Assembly (NCBI GenBank): GCA_030833025.1
Contig: JAURHZ010000024.1
Location: 1-14,988, forward strand
Direction of reading: 5' to 3'
DNA length: 14,988 nucleotides
Source of the DNA: Armatimonadota bacterium
GTDB lineage: Bacteria; Armatimonadota; Armatimonadia; Armatimonadales; Armatimonadaceae
Shown piece by piece: positions 5,488-12,459 of this stretch. The translations under genes and the position numbers were made by a program. Within the stretch, counting starts at the first letter, position 1. Each line of letters opens with the position of its first letter. The notes under the pieces are model-generated. The model saw only the letters and a list, made by a program, of their open reading frames with translations. It ran no database searches and had not been told where the DNA came from.

Positions 5488-6260
5488 ACTGCATCCTCCG
5501 ATGTCGTTCCTAGGTATGCCTCAATAACTTTGGGATTCGCCTGAATCTCAGCTGGAGTTCCGTACGCAATTGGCTGCCCATAAACAAGAACAGTAATTTT
5601 TTCGCAAACCTGCATCACGACATTCATGTCATGCTCGATTAGTAGAATCGTTACGCCAAACTCATCCCGTAAGCGACGAATAAGGTGCATTAGGTCAGCA
5701 GACTCCTGTGGGTTCATACCCGCTGCAGGCTCATCAAGGAGCAGGAGCTTTGGACGGGTTGCTAGGGCACGTGCAATCTCGAGGCGACGCTGCCGGCCAT
5801 ATGGAAGGCTGTTTGATTGCTCTTGGGCGACATCGGAGAGGTCTAGCAGCTCGAGCAAACGCTCTGCTTCTGCTGTCGTTGATCGCTCACGCTGCTCCCA
5901 CTTCGATGTCCGTAAAAAAGCATGCATGATGCCTGGGTCATCGGATACAGACAGTGCCGTTCGCACATTGTCGATGACAGAGAGCTCACCAAAAAGACGT
6001 ATATTTTGAAAGGTACGTCCGATTCCAGCGCGAGAGATCTTATAGGGTTTCCACCCGGCGATACTTGTGCCATTGAAGCGGATATCGCCCTCAGTCGGAG
6101 CATAGACTCCAGTAAGAAGGTTGAAGACGGTTGTCTTGCCCGCTCCGTTGGGGCCAATAAGACCGCACAGCGTTCCTTCCTCTATGGATAGGTTGACATC
6201 GTTTACTGCAGTCAGACCCCCGAAACGCTTTACAACCTTGGTGAGTTCTAGTAGAGCCAT
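5484..6260 (-). CDS. livG: Branched-chain amino acid ABC transporter ATP-binding protein LivG
   Basis: The 258 residues carry Walker A G-P-N-G-A-G-K-T-T (36-44), the Q-loop in G-R-T-F-Q-N-I-R-L-F (81-90), a LivG-type degenerate signature L-P-Y-G-R-Q-R-R-L-E-I-A-R (152-164), Walker B L-L-L-L-D-E-P-A-A-G-M-N (172-183) and the switch His200 in L-L-I-E-H-D-M. The A-A-G-M-N after Walker B and the L-P-Y-G signature separate LivG from LivF. It is the first gene of a two-gene unit; upstream is a divergent gene, so livK, livH and livM are not adjacent. A possible -10 TAAAAT is at 6306-6301 on the minus strand, without a convincing -35. Confidence 0.93.
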   Translation of the reverse strand: MALLELTKVVKRFGGLTAVNDVNLSIEEGTLCGLIGPNGAGKTTVFNLLTGVYAPTEGDIRFNGTSIAGWKPYKISRAGIGRTFQNIRLFGELSVIDNVRTALSVSDDPGIMHAFLRTSKWEQRERSTTAEAERLLELLDLSDVAQEQSNSLPYGRQRRLEIARALATRPKLLLLDEPAAGMNPQESADLMHLIRRLRDEFGVTILLIEHDMNVVMQVCEKITVLVYGQPIAYGTPAEIQANPKVIEAYLGTTSEDAV

Positions 6261-6278
6261 GCAACCGTCCTATAGGGA

Positions 6279-6305
6279 AAAATCCCCAATTCCGGGCGGG
6301 ATTTT
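6279..6305. repeat. Inverted repeat in the livG / DUF255 divergent region
   Basis: AAAATCCC (6279-6286) and GGGATTTT (6298-6305) form a perfect 8-bp dyad with 11 bases between. It lies 19 bases before the livG start and overlaps the possible livG -10. It could be a regulator site or a leader hairpin of livG; the sequence does not decide. Confidence 0.35.
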
Positions 6306-6354
6306 ACCATGCATCAGCCTACCATCGGCCAAATCACCGGGATGAACACAGCGA

Positions 6355-6360
6355 TATAAT
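6355..6360 (+). promoter_or_regulatory. Possible -10 element for the DUF255 gene
   Basis: An exact TATAAT lies about 65 bases before the chosen start at 6425. No good -35 hexamer is found at 16 to 18 bases upstream, so the promoter is weak or activator-dependent. Confidence 0.35.
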
Positions 6361-6424
6361 CCGACAACATTAAACGTGTAGGGCTGATGGCTCTAGACCG
6401 AGATTCATGAGAGCAGGTCAAAAT

Positions 6425-8185
6425 ATGAGTTTGGTTCAATGGCGTCCGTGGTCGGATGCATCATTCGAGGACGCACGCGATCAGGATAAACCCGTCCTTT
6501 TGTCCATCGTGGCTAAGTGGTGCCAATTTTGCGCCCAGCTTGACACCGATGTCTACGCAAACGAAGCAATTGCTTCCTACATAAACGAAAACTACATTCC
6601 TGTCCGCGTTGACTCCGATGTTCGGCCAGAAATTAATGCCCGCTATACACAGGGTGGATGGCCATCAACGTGTATCTTGACCGGTGAAGGTGACCTCCTC
6701 TGGGGAGGCAATGCGCTTCCTCGTGAACATATGGCTCAGCTCCTTCCACAGGTGCTGGCACAGTATCGTGGTGACAAAAATGCGCTCAACGCACACATCA
6801 CCCAGCTTCGTCTCCAGGTTCGCCAGCAGAACACCCCTCCTGCCTTCGATCCAAGCGCTCCTCTTCAGCCGCAGCTTCCATTACACATCTTGATGGCATC
6901 GAAGTTCGAATTTGACTTTGCGTTTGGAGGCTTTGGTCACTCGGGACAGAAGTTCCCACATGTGGATGTGCTGGACCTTGTATCCGATGCACTGGTACGT
7001 TCGTATCGTGAAGGAGCAGGGGATCCCGATTTGCGGTTTATGTTGGACCGCACCCTTATGTCCCTCACACGTGGTGAGCTACACGATGGCGTAAATCACG
7101 GTTTCTTCCGCTACTGCCAGACCGCTGACTGGCGGAATCCGATGATCGAGAAACTCCTCGATGACAATGCAAGCATTGCACGCACAGCTTCTCGTGTTTA
7201 CCAAGCTACGGGTGACAGTGCGTGGTTGAATCTCGCTACGGAAACCCTCGGATACCTGGATACCGAGCTTGTAATCGAAGGTGCTGGATACGGCTCAAGC
7301 CAGTTCGCGGATGGCGAGTATTATTCACAGCCAGAAGACGAGCGCCGTGAATGGAACTCTCCGGCGATAGATGAGACATTTGTTTCCGGTGCAAATGCCC
7401 AGGCTGCACGTGCTTGGTATTCCTATTGGCAAGCAACCGGTGATGCCGCAGCGCTTGACAAAGCAGTTGCCATTATGGACCGTGTGGCAAACCTTGTTGC
7501 TGAAGATGGATGTGTACGCCACTCAGAAGCCGATGGCGCATCGGACGGGCTACTTGCGGATGCTGCACGTGTGCTAGCCGCTGCTGTTGACCTCTACGAA
7601 GCCGGAGCTGGCGATAAGTGGTTGATGCTCGCTGAGCTGATTGCCGTTTGGATGCAAAATCGCTTGATTGACCGTGCTGGTGGAGCATTCCACGATCATC
7701 CAATCCGCGAAGATGCTCTTGGACACTTGAAGTTCGGTACTAAAGACCTTCCAGATAACATGATCGCTGCCGATGCATTCCTGCGTCTATTCCTTGCGAC
7801 TGGCGAGGAAGAATATCGTACTACCGGTACACAGAACATCACTGCACTGCAAGTTGCAGCTCCTCAAATGGGCTTCCTAGCAGCGGGTCTTGCGCTTGCA
7901 AGTATCAGAGCATTGGCGATGCCTGTGATCGTACACATCGTTGGATCCCCGGATGACAAGCGGACAAAGGACCTCGTCGCTGCCGCACACCGGCCAGCGC
8001 GCCTCGAGCGCTTTGTACAGGTTCTCGACCCGAACAATGAAGCCGATCGCGAGCACATCGATAATCTTGAATACGAAGTAACCGACATCCCAACGGCCTA
8101 TCCACGTATTGGAGAGAATCCATTGGCTCCGACTATCGATCCTGAAACGTTGCGCGAAACGGTTGATCAAGCATCAATCGCATAG
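6425..8185 (+). CDS. DUF255/YyaL-like thioredoxin-domain protein with helical barrel
   Basis: The first 115 residues form a thioredoxin-like domain: W-R-P-W (6-9), D-K-P-V-L-L-S (21-27), the redox pair Cys33-Gln-Phe-Cys36, and Q-G-G-W-P-S (76-81) with the cis-Pro. The rest is mostly helical, with Gly/Ala-rich turns as in the (alpha/alpha)6 barrel of the N-acylglucosamine 2-epimerase superfamily. This is the architecture of the YyaL/spermatogenesis-associated protein 20 family, whose reaction is not established. It differs from typical members: the usual N-terminal N-R-L-x-x-E-x-S-P-Y-L-x-x-H block is absent, the usual C-H-W-C-H is W-C-Q-F-C, and 586 residues is shorter than the roughly 650-700 usual. 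ATG at 6425 is preferred to the in-frame ATG at 6407 because GCAGGT lies about seven bases upstream. It is probably cytoplasmic, since no signal peptide is seen. Confidence 0.82.
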   Translation: MSLVQWRPWSDASFEDARDQDKPVLLSIVAKWCQFCAQLDTDVYANEAIASYINENYIPVRVDSDVRPEINARYTQGGWPSTCILTGEGDLLWGGNALPREHMAQLLPQVLAQYRGDKNALNAHITQLRLQVRQQNTPPAFDPSAPLQPQLPLHILMASKFEFDFAFGGFGHSGQKFPHVDVLDLVSDALVRSYREGAGDPDLRFMLDRTLMSLTRGELHDGVNHGFFRYCQTADWRNPMIEKLLDDNASIARTASRVYQATGDSAWLNLATETLGYLDTELVIEGAGYGSSQFADGEYYSQPEDERREWNSPAIDETFVSGANAQAARAWYSYWQATGDAAALDKAVAIMDRVANLVAEDGCVRHSEADGASDGLLADAARVLAAAVDLYEAGAGDKWLMLAELIAVWMQNRLIDRAGGAFHDHPIREDALGHLKFGTKDLPDNMIAADAFLRLFLATGEEEYRTTGTQNITALQVAAPQMGFLAAGLALASIRALAMPVIVHIVGSPDDKRTKDLVAAAHRPARLERFVQVLDPNNEADREHIDNLEYEVTDIPTAYPRIGENPLAPTIDPETLRETVDQASIA

Positions 8186-8474
8186 CGAAACGTCACAAAA
8201 CTGGCGGGAGATGGTCTACAGCTTTGTAGCCCAAATCCCGTCAGCATCTGTTTGTACCTACGGTGAAATTGCAGGCTTTCTGGGCATAACACCCAGGATG
8301 GTTGGTGCGGCAATGCGTGATTGTCCATCGGAGTTACCCTGGCACCGCGTTGTAGCGAGTGGCGGTCGAATTGCAACTGCCCGACGTGCACCTGAGCTTG
8401 CAGAACTGCAGCTCAGTCTGCTTTCAGCGGAAGGCGTCACGGTTCGTAACCTGCGGGTTGTAATGCCGGAATGA
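8163..8474 (+). CDS. Alkyltransferase-like (ATL) DNA-damage recognition protein
   Basis: The protein resembles the C-terminal DNA-binding domain of O6-alkylguanine-DNA alkyltransferase: A-Q-I-P-S-A-S-V-C-T-Y-G-E-I-A, then R-M-V-G-A-A-M-R and L-P-W-H-R-V-V-A-S-G-G-R-I-A. The catalytic P-C-H-R-V of Ogt/MGMT is P-W-H-R-V here, with Trp in place of the alkyl-accepting Cys, as in Atl1-type proteins that bind O6-alkylguanine and hand it to nucleotide excision repair. The start is uncertain. ATG at 8211 has no spaced ribosome-binding site and would cut the conserved N-terminal helix (Trp four residues before the V-Y pair). TTG at 8163 keeps that helix and overlaps the upstream gene by 23 bases, which suggests coupling. 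A TTG at 8109 would be longer still. It sits seven bases before map. Confidence 0.85.
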   Translation: MIKHQSHSETSQNWREMVYSFVAQIPSASVCTYGEIAGFLGITPRMVGAAMRDCPSELPWHRVVASGGRIATARRAPELAELQLSLLSAEGVTVRNLRVVMPE

Positions 8475-8481
8475 GTTTGAA

Positions 8482-9315
8482 ATGAGTCGAGAACGAATGG
8501 TGAAGTTTACTCTTAAGAGCGCGGATGACCTTGCAAAAATGCGTGAGGCTGGCAAGGCTGTCGCGGCTGCCCTTAAAGCGATGAAAGATGCAGCGCAACC
8601 GGGTGTGAGCACGCTTGACCTCGATGTCCTTGCTGGCGAGATTCTAGCGGGATTTGGTGCTGTTTCTGCTCTCAAAAATTATCAACCACCGTTTTCAGAC
8701 ATCCAGTATCTTCACAATAGCTGTATATCCATCAACAATGAAGTCCTGCACGGTGTACCCAAGGCAGATCGAATTATCCGTGATGGTGATGTTGTCAAAT
8801 TGGACATCGCTGCGACATTTGATGGATGGTGTGCTGACTCAGCTATCACCACAATTGTCGGCACTCCAAAGACCCCTAAAGCTGAGAAGCTTGTTTCCGT
8901 AACGCGGGCATCCCTTTACAACGCTATCCGCAAAGCAGTCGCTGGAAATACCATGGGCGATGTTTCCCATGCAATCCAGTCCCACGTCGAAAAAAATGGC
9001 TTTGGTGTCGTTCGGGATCTTGTAGGTCATGGCATCGGACAGACTCCGCATGAAGAAGGCCTCGATGTTCCTTGTTATGGCCGTCCACGGCTTGGACCAA
9101 AGCTTGTCGTCGGAATGACGTTTTGTATTGAACCGATGGTCACCACCGGGCGCGGGACAGTCGCACATACGGGGGATGACCCGTGGACTATCATCTCAGC
9201 CGACCGTACATTGGGAGCTCACTTTGAGCACACCGTGGCGATTCTGGAAGATGGACCGCTGATTTTGACAGCTGCCGAGCGTACAGAGGAACCTAGCACT
9301 ACCGTAGAAGGCTGA
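8482..9315 (+). CDS. map: Type I methionine aminopeptidase
   Basis: Removes the N-terminal Met from nascent proteins with a small second residue, in the cytoplasm. All five metal ligands are present: Asp108 (K-L-D-I-A), Asp119 (W-C-A-D-S), His183 (G-H-G-I-G), Glu217 (I-E-P-M) and Glu249 (H-F-E-H-T). The catalytic His90 is in N-E-V-L-H-G-V-P. The 277 residues are slightly longer than the roughly 260 usual, mostly from a short N-terminal extension and an acidic tail (A-E-R-T-E-E-P-S). There is no N-terminal zinc finger. ATG at 8497 is an alternative start giving M-V-K-F-T-L-K-S, which fits the family N-terminus equally well. It is the last gene of the plus-strand run and ends five bases before the convergent photolyase stop. 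Confidence 0.95.
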   Translation: MSRERMVKFTLKSADDLAKMREAGKAVAAALKAMKDAAQPGVSTLDLDVLAGEILAGFGAVSALKNYQPPFSDIQYLHNSCISINNEVLHGVPKADRIIRDGDVVKLDIAATFDGWCADSAITTIVGTPKTPKAEKLVSVTRASLYNAIRKAVAGNTMGDVSHAIQSHVEKNGFGVVRDLVGHGIGQTPHEEGLDVPCYGRPRLGPKLVVGMTFCIEPMVTTGRGTVAHTGDDPWTIISADRTLGAHFEHTVAILEDGPLILTAAERTEEPSTTVEG

Positions 9316-9320
9316 AATCT

Positions 9321-10805
9321 CTACAGCTGATGCGAGGCCATTAGATGCTTTAGCTGCTCACGCCGGGCAGCGATTGCATCTCTGTCTTCCTGAGTTTTCC
9401 CACGTAGAGCCAAGTAGTTTGTTGACAAACGCGTGGTAGCTAGCGATGTATTTTCATGACGTATGAGGAAATCCCAGTAGAGCGTCGTGAATGGGCAAGC
9501 CTCGGCCCCGGCAAACACCTTTGGCTCGTACTGACAGCCTTTACAGTAGTTACTCATCCGGTTGATGTACGCGCCACTAGCCGCATATGGTTTGCTCGCC
9601 GTGAGACCATTATCTGCCGCTTGACTCATCCCGATCACATTGGGTGTCACAACCCAGTCATAGGCATCGAGAAACGTAGCCCAAAACCAATCGCGAATCT
9701 CTGCTGGCTTGACTCCTAGCAGGAGCGCAAAGTTACCCTGGACCATCAAGCGAATAATGTGATGGGCATACCCGGTACGAAGCGTATCTGTGATGGTTGT
9801 TCGTAGACAACGCATCTGCGTTTCACCTGTCCAGTAGAAATCTGGAAGTGGCTCGGTTGCGTGAAGCGCGTTATGTTCATCCCAAGCTGCGCTTCCTAGC
9901 CAATCGTAGAGATGGTACATATACTCGCGCCACCCAAGGATTTGACGCAGAAACGCCTCGACAGACGCTAATGGTGCGGCATTAGTCACATAAGCCTTTA
10001 GTGCTGCATCAATGCACTCCGCGGGCGATATCAAGGACAGATTGAGTGCCGGTGAAAGGATGCTGTGAAAACCATACATGTCATGTGCTGACATTGCGTC
10101 TTCGTAACGTCCAAAGTCTGGGAGTGCTTCCTCGACAAACCATGCCAGTCGCTCTAGTGCAGCATCACGCGTCACTGGTTCACTAAAGTTCTTCAGATCG
10201 CCCGTAAGGTTAGGAATTTGAGCGACGATAGCCATAACATCTTCCGTGATTTTGTCCGGAACGAAGTAGGGCTGTAGGATTGCTTGATGGTTTTTCGGAA
10301 AGGGCTTTCGGTTTTCCTTATCAAAATTCCAGACGCCACCAACAGGTTTGTCGCCGTCCATCAGATATCCGGTTTGTAATCGGACCATCCGGTAGTACTG
10401 CTCGAGACGAGGCTGTGTGCGTGAATTCATCCAGTTGGAAAAGTCACCTTTGGATGTATACCAATACGGATCCGTTACGAAATTTACCCCAGAATTCAGG
10501 AGTATTGTATGGATTCCATGTTCACGTGGCTCAATACAAACGACAGGTTCACTACTTTGTTCGATGCAATCAACGATGGATGCATTGATTCTGTAGTCAA
10601 CGGTGTAGCCTGCTTCTCTAAGTTGATCCCTGAAATGGCGCATCGCACTCCAAACAAGGGCAATCTTCTTTCTGTGGTAAGGTTTTCGTTCTACGAGCGA
10701 CCAATCTTCGATCATCAGGACTGTATCCAGAGAGGAATCGGTCCCAAGTGCACTGATGTAGTCCCTGGAGAGCTGGTCTCCGAGGATTAGGACTGTCTTT
10801 GCCAC
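9321..10805 (-). CDS. Iron-sulfur photolyase/cryptochrome (FeS-BCP, PhrB type)
   Basis: This FAD flavoprotein belongs to the iron-sulfur bacterial cryptochrome/photolyase group, whose studied member PhrB of Agrobacterium repairs (6-4) photoproducts with light. It starts M-A-K-T-V-L-I-L-G-D-Q-L-S, matching the family N-terminus, if read from GTG at 10805; the open frame extends to 11030, but that part lies inside the upstream glycosyltransferase gene and resembles nothing. The H-R-K-K-I-A-L-V-W-S-A-M-R-H-F segment (44-58) is family-typical. Cys333, Cys421, Cys424 and Cys437 have exactly the spacing (88, 3, 13) of the four [4Fe-4S] ligands in PhrB, and G-N-F-A-L-L-L-G (357-364) lies in the flavin-binding domain. 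Length is 494 residues, close to the usual 500-510. It overlaps the preceding gene by 19 bases, so the two are coupled. Confidence 0.93.
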   Translation of the reverse strand: MAKTVLILGDQLSRDYISALGTDSSLDTVLMIEDWSLVERKPYHRKKIALVWSAMRHFRDQLREAGYTVDYRINASIVDCIEQSSEPVVCIEPREHGIHTILLNSGVNFVTDPYWYTSKGDFSNWMNSRTQPRLEQYYRMVRLQTGYLMDGDKPVGGVWNFDKENRKPFPKNHQAILQPYFVPDKITEDVMAIVAQIPNLTGDLKNFSEPVTRDAALERLAWFVEEALPDFGRYEDAMSAHDMYGFHSILSPALNLSLISPAECIDAALKAYVTNAAPLASVEAFLRQILGWREYMYHLYDWLGSAAWDEHNALHATEPLPDFYWTGETQMRCLRTTITDTLRTGYAHHIIRLMVQGNFALLLGVKPAEIRDWFWATFLDAYDWVVTPNVIGMSQAADNGLTASKPYAASGAYINRMSNYCKGCQYEPKVFAGAEACPFTTLYWDFLIRHENTSLATTRLSTNYLALRGKTQEDRDAIAARREQLKHLMASHQL

Positions 10806-11515
10806 TGCTTGGTGTCGGAAAATCGTAATCGCCAAACCATGAGCATCGCCTCGATGACAATCTTCTTGCTCATCTTCGATACGCCGTCTACACGATCTGC
10901 AAAGATAATTGGCACTTCGTGAATTTTTAGTTTGAGGCAGGCAACTCGGTATGTCATTTCCACTTGGAAGGAATACCCATTTGAGCGTATCGTAGCGAGG
11001 TTTACTGCACGGAGCGTTGTAGCCTTCCACGCTTTGAAGCCACCGGTGACATCACGAATGGGGAGCCCCAAGATTGTTCGTGCGTAGAAGCTACCGCCGC
11101 GTGAGAGAAGCTGCCTTCCAACACCCCAGTTGACTGTGCCGCCATCGGTCACATACCGGCTTCCAAGGACCAAATCTGCACTACCCAGTGCATCAACAAG
11201 GCGAGGGACATCGGATGGGTTATGACTCAAATCGCCATCCATTTGGACTAGGACATCATAGTTACGGGCAAGGCCCCACTCAAATCCTGCAACGTATGCC
11301 CGACCAAGGCCATCTTTTTCACGTCGATGAAGCACATGTATCGCAGAGTCTTTGCTCGCAAGTTCGTCGGCGAGCTCGCCCGTACCATCTGGTGATGTGT
11401 CATCAACAATCAGCAGGTGCGCCGAGGGGGCTTCCTTCCGAACACGCTGAACGATAACGGGGAGGTTTGCCACCTCATTGTATGTGGGAATGACAATTAG
11501 GACAGACACACGCAC
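10787..11515 (-). CDS. Dolichyl/polyprenyl-phosphate mannose synthase-like glycosyltransferase (GT2)
   Basis: A soluble family 2 glycosyltransferase of 242 residues with the motifs of polyprenol monophosphomannose synthases: I-P-T-Y-N-E (9-14), V-D-D-T-S-P-D-G-T (37-45), G-L-G-R-A-Y (69-74), M-D-G-D-L-S-H (92-98, the metal-binding DxD) and L-G-S-R-Y (117-121). It would move a hexose, usually mannose from GDP-mannose, to a polyprenyl phosphate at the inner face of the membrane, giving a donor for glycolipid or protein glycosylation. No C-terminal membrane domain is present, so it is of the short form. GTG at 11515 is chosen because AGGTG lies seven bases upstream; GTG at 11509 is the alternative. 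The sugar specificity is not visible in the sequence. Confidence 0.9.
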   Translation of the reverse strand: MRVSVLIVIPTYNEVANLPVIVQRVRKEAPSAHLLIVDDTSPDGTGELADELASKDSAIHVLHRREKDGLGRAYVAGFEWGLARNYDVLVQMDGDLSHNPSDVPRLVDALGSADLVLGSRYVTDGGTVNWGVGRQLLSRGGSFYARTILGLPIRDVTGGFKAWKATTLRAVNLATIRSNGYSFQVEMTYRVACLKLKIHEVPIIFADRVDGVSKMSKKIVIEAMLMVWRLRFSDTKQWQRQS

Positions 11516-11522
11516 AGGGTAT

Positions 11523-11527
11523 CACCT
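11523..11527 (-). promoter_or_regulatory. Ribosome-binding site of the glycosyltransferase gene
   Basis: AGGTG on the minus strand lies seven bases before the GTG at 11515, supporting that GTG over the one at 11509. Confidence 0.55.
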
Positions 11528-11554
11528 CGCTTGCGGATGTCGATGGTAGGATGT

Positions 11555-11559
11555 GGGAG
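11555..11559 (+). promoter_or_regulatory. Ribosome-binding site deciding the metF start
   Basis: GGGAG lies seven bases before ATG 11567 but one base before ATG 11561, and it lies after the other in-frame candidates (TTG 11531, ATG 11537 and ATG 11543). The spacing selects 11567. Confidence 0.6.
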
Positions 11560-11566
11560 TATGTCG

Positions 11567-12424
11567 ATGCGTATCACAAGTGCTTTTAAGAGTAGCCGTC
11601 CAACGGTTAGCTTCGAGTTTTTTCCGCCAAAAACGGACGACGGAGAGACGTTACTTTGGCAGGCTATTAAACGGTTGCAGGACCTTCAGCCTGACTTTGT
11701 CTCGATAACGCGTACAGGTGAAGGAACATCGGCGACGCTTCGTTTGACGACACGGATTCAATCTGAGCTTGGCATCCGCTCAATGTCGCACTTAACGTGT
11801 GTCCATCACTCAGAGGCAGAGATGGCAGCTCATTTGGATACGTTGTGGGAACAGGGCGTGCAAAATGTTTTGGCATTACGGGGCGATTTGGAACCAGGGC
11901 AAGCAGTTCCTGGCGGCAAATTTCAATATGCCACTGACCTTGTACAGTTTGCTGCCAATAGACACCCATTCTGTATCGGCGTTGCAGGTTATCCAGAAGG
12001 CCACCCGCAGTGCCTCAATATCACCCGTGACATCGAACACTTAAAGTCAAAATTGGATGCCGGAGCTTCGTTCATCATCACGCAGCTATTTTTTGATAAT
12101 GACGATCTATTCCGGTGGCGGGACATGCTCATAAAGCACGGCATCGATGTGCCACTTGTCGCAGGCATTATGCCGATTACCAACGTGTCACAAATCAAAC
12201 GTTTTGTGACGCGCTGCGGTGCAAAGATTGCCCATCCACTGCTGGTTCGTCTCGAAGCAGCTGAAGCGGAACCTGAATCGGTAATTCGGATTGGGCAGGA
12301 GCATGCATTGGCCCAGGTTGAAGGACTTGTTGCCGGAGGCATTTCCGGGTTGCACTTCTACACACTGAATAAGAGCAAAGCAACCGCAGATGTTGTCCGT
12401 GCTTGGAAAGCAGTGAGCGGTTAG
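11567..12424 (+). CDS. metF: 5,10-methylenetetrahydrofolate reductase
   Basis: Reduces methylene-THF to methyl-THF with FAD, feeding methionine synthesis. The 285 residues form the family's TIM barrel. Residues equivalent to the E. coli active site are visible: Glu17 (S-F-E-F-F-P-P-K; E. coli Glu28), Thr48 (V-S-I-T; Thr59), Asp107 (A-L-R-G-D; Asp120) and Gln163 (I-I-T-Q-L-F-F-D; Gln183). The barrel ends with G-L-H-F-Y-T-L-N-K (261-269), the family's C-terminal signature. The usual T-Y-G-A after strand 2 reads T-R-T-G here, a departure worth noting. The start is fixed by GGGAG at 11555-11559. It is divergent from the glycosyltransferase gene with only 51 bases between them, so its promoter must overlap that gene's 5' end. 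No SAM or other riboswitch fits in this space. It converges on pstB. Confidence 0.93.
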   Translation: MRITSAFKSSRPTVSFEFFPPKTDDGETLLWQAIKRLQDLQPDFVSITRTGEGTSATLRLTTRIQSELGIRSMSHLTCVHHSEAEMAAHLDTLWEQGVQNVLALRGDLEPGQAVPGGKFQYATDLVQFAANRHPFCIGVAGYPEGHPQCLNITRDIEHLKSKLDAGASFIITQLFFDNDDLFRWRDMLIKHGIDVPLVAGIMPITNVSQIKRFVTRCGAKIAHPLLVRLEAAEAEPESVIRIGQEHALAQVEGLVAGGISGLHFYTLNKSKATADVVRAWKAVSG

Positions 12425-12459
12425 GTTATAGCTGACGCAAATAACAACGGGAGACTACT

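Noticed and set aside
10806..11030. N-terminal 75-residue extension of the photolyase frame
   Set aside because: It lies wholly inside the glycosyltransferase gene, and its sequence, rich in Arg, Cys and Ser, resembles a frame shadow. The family N-terminus begins exactly at the GTG at 10805.
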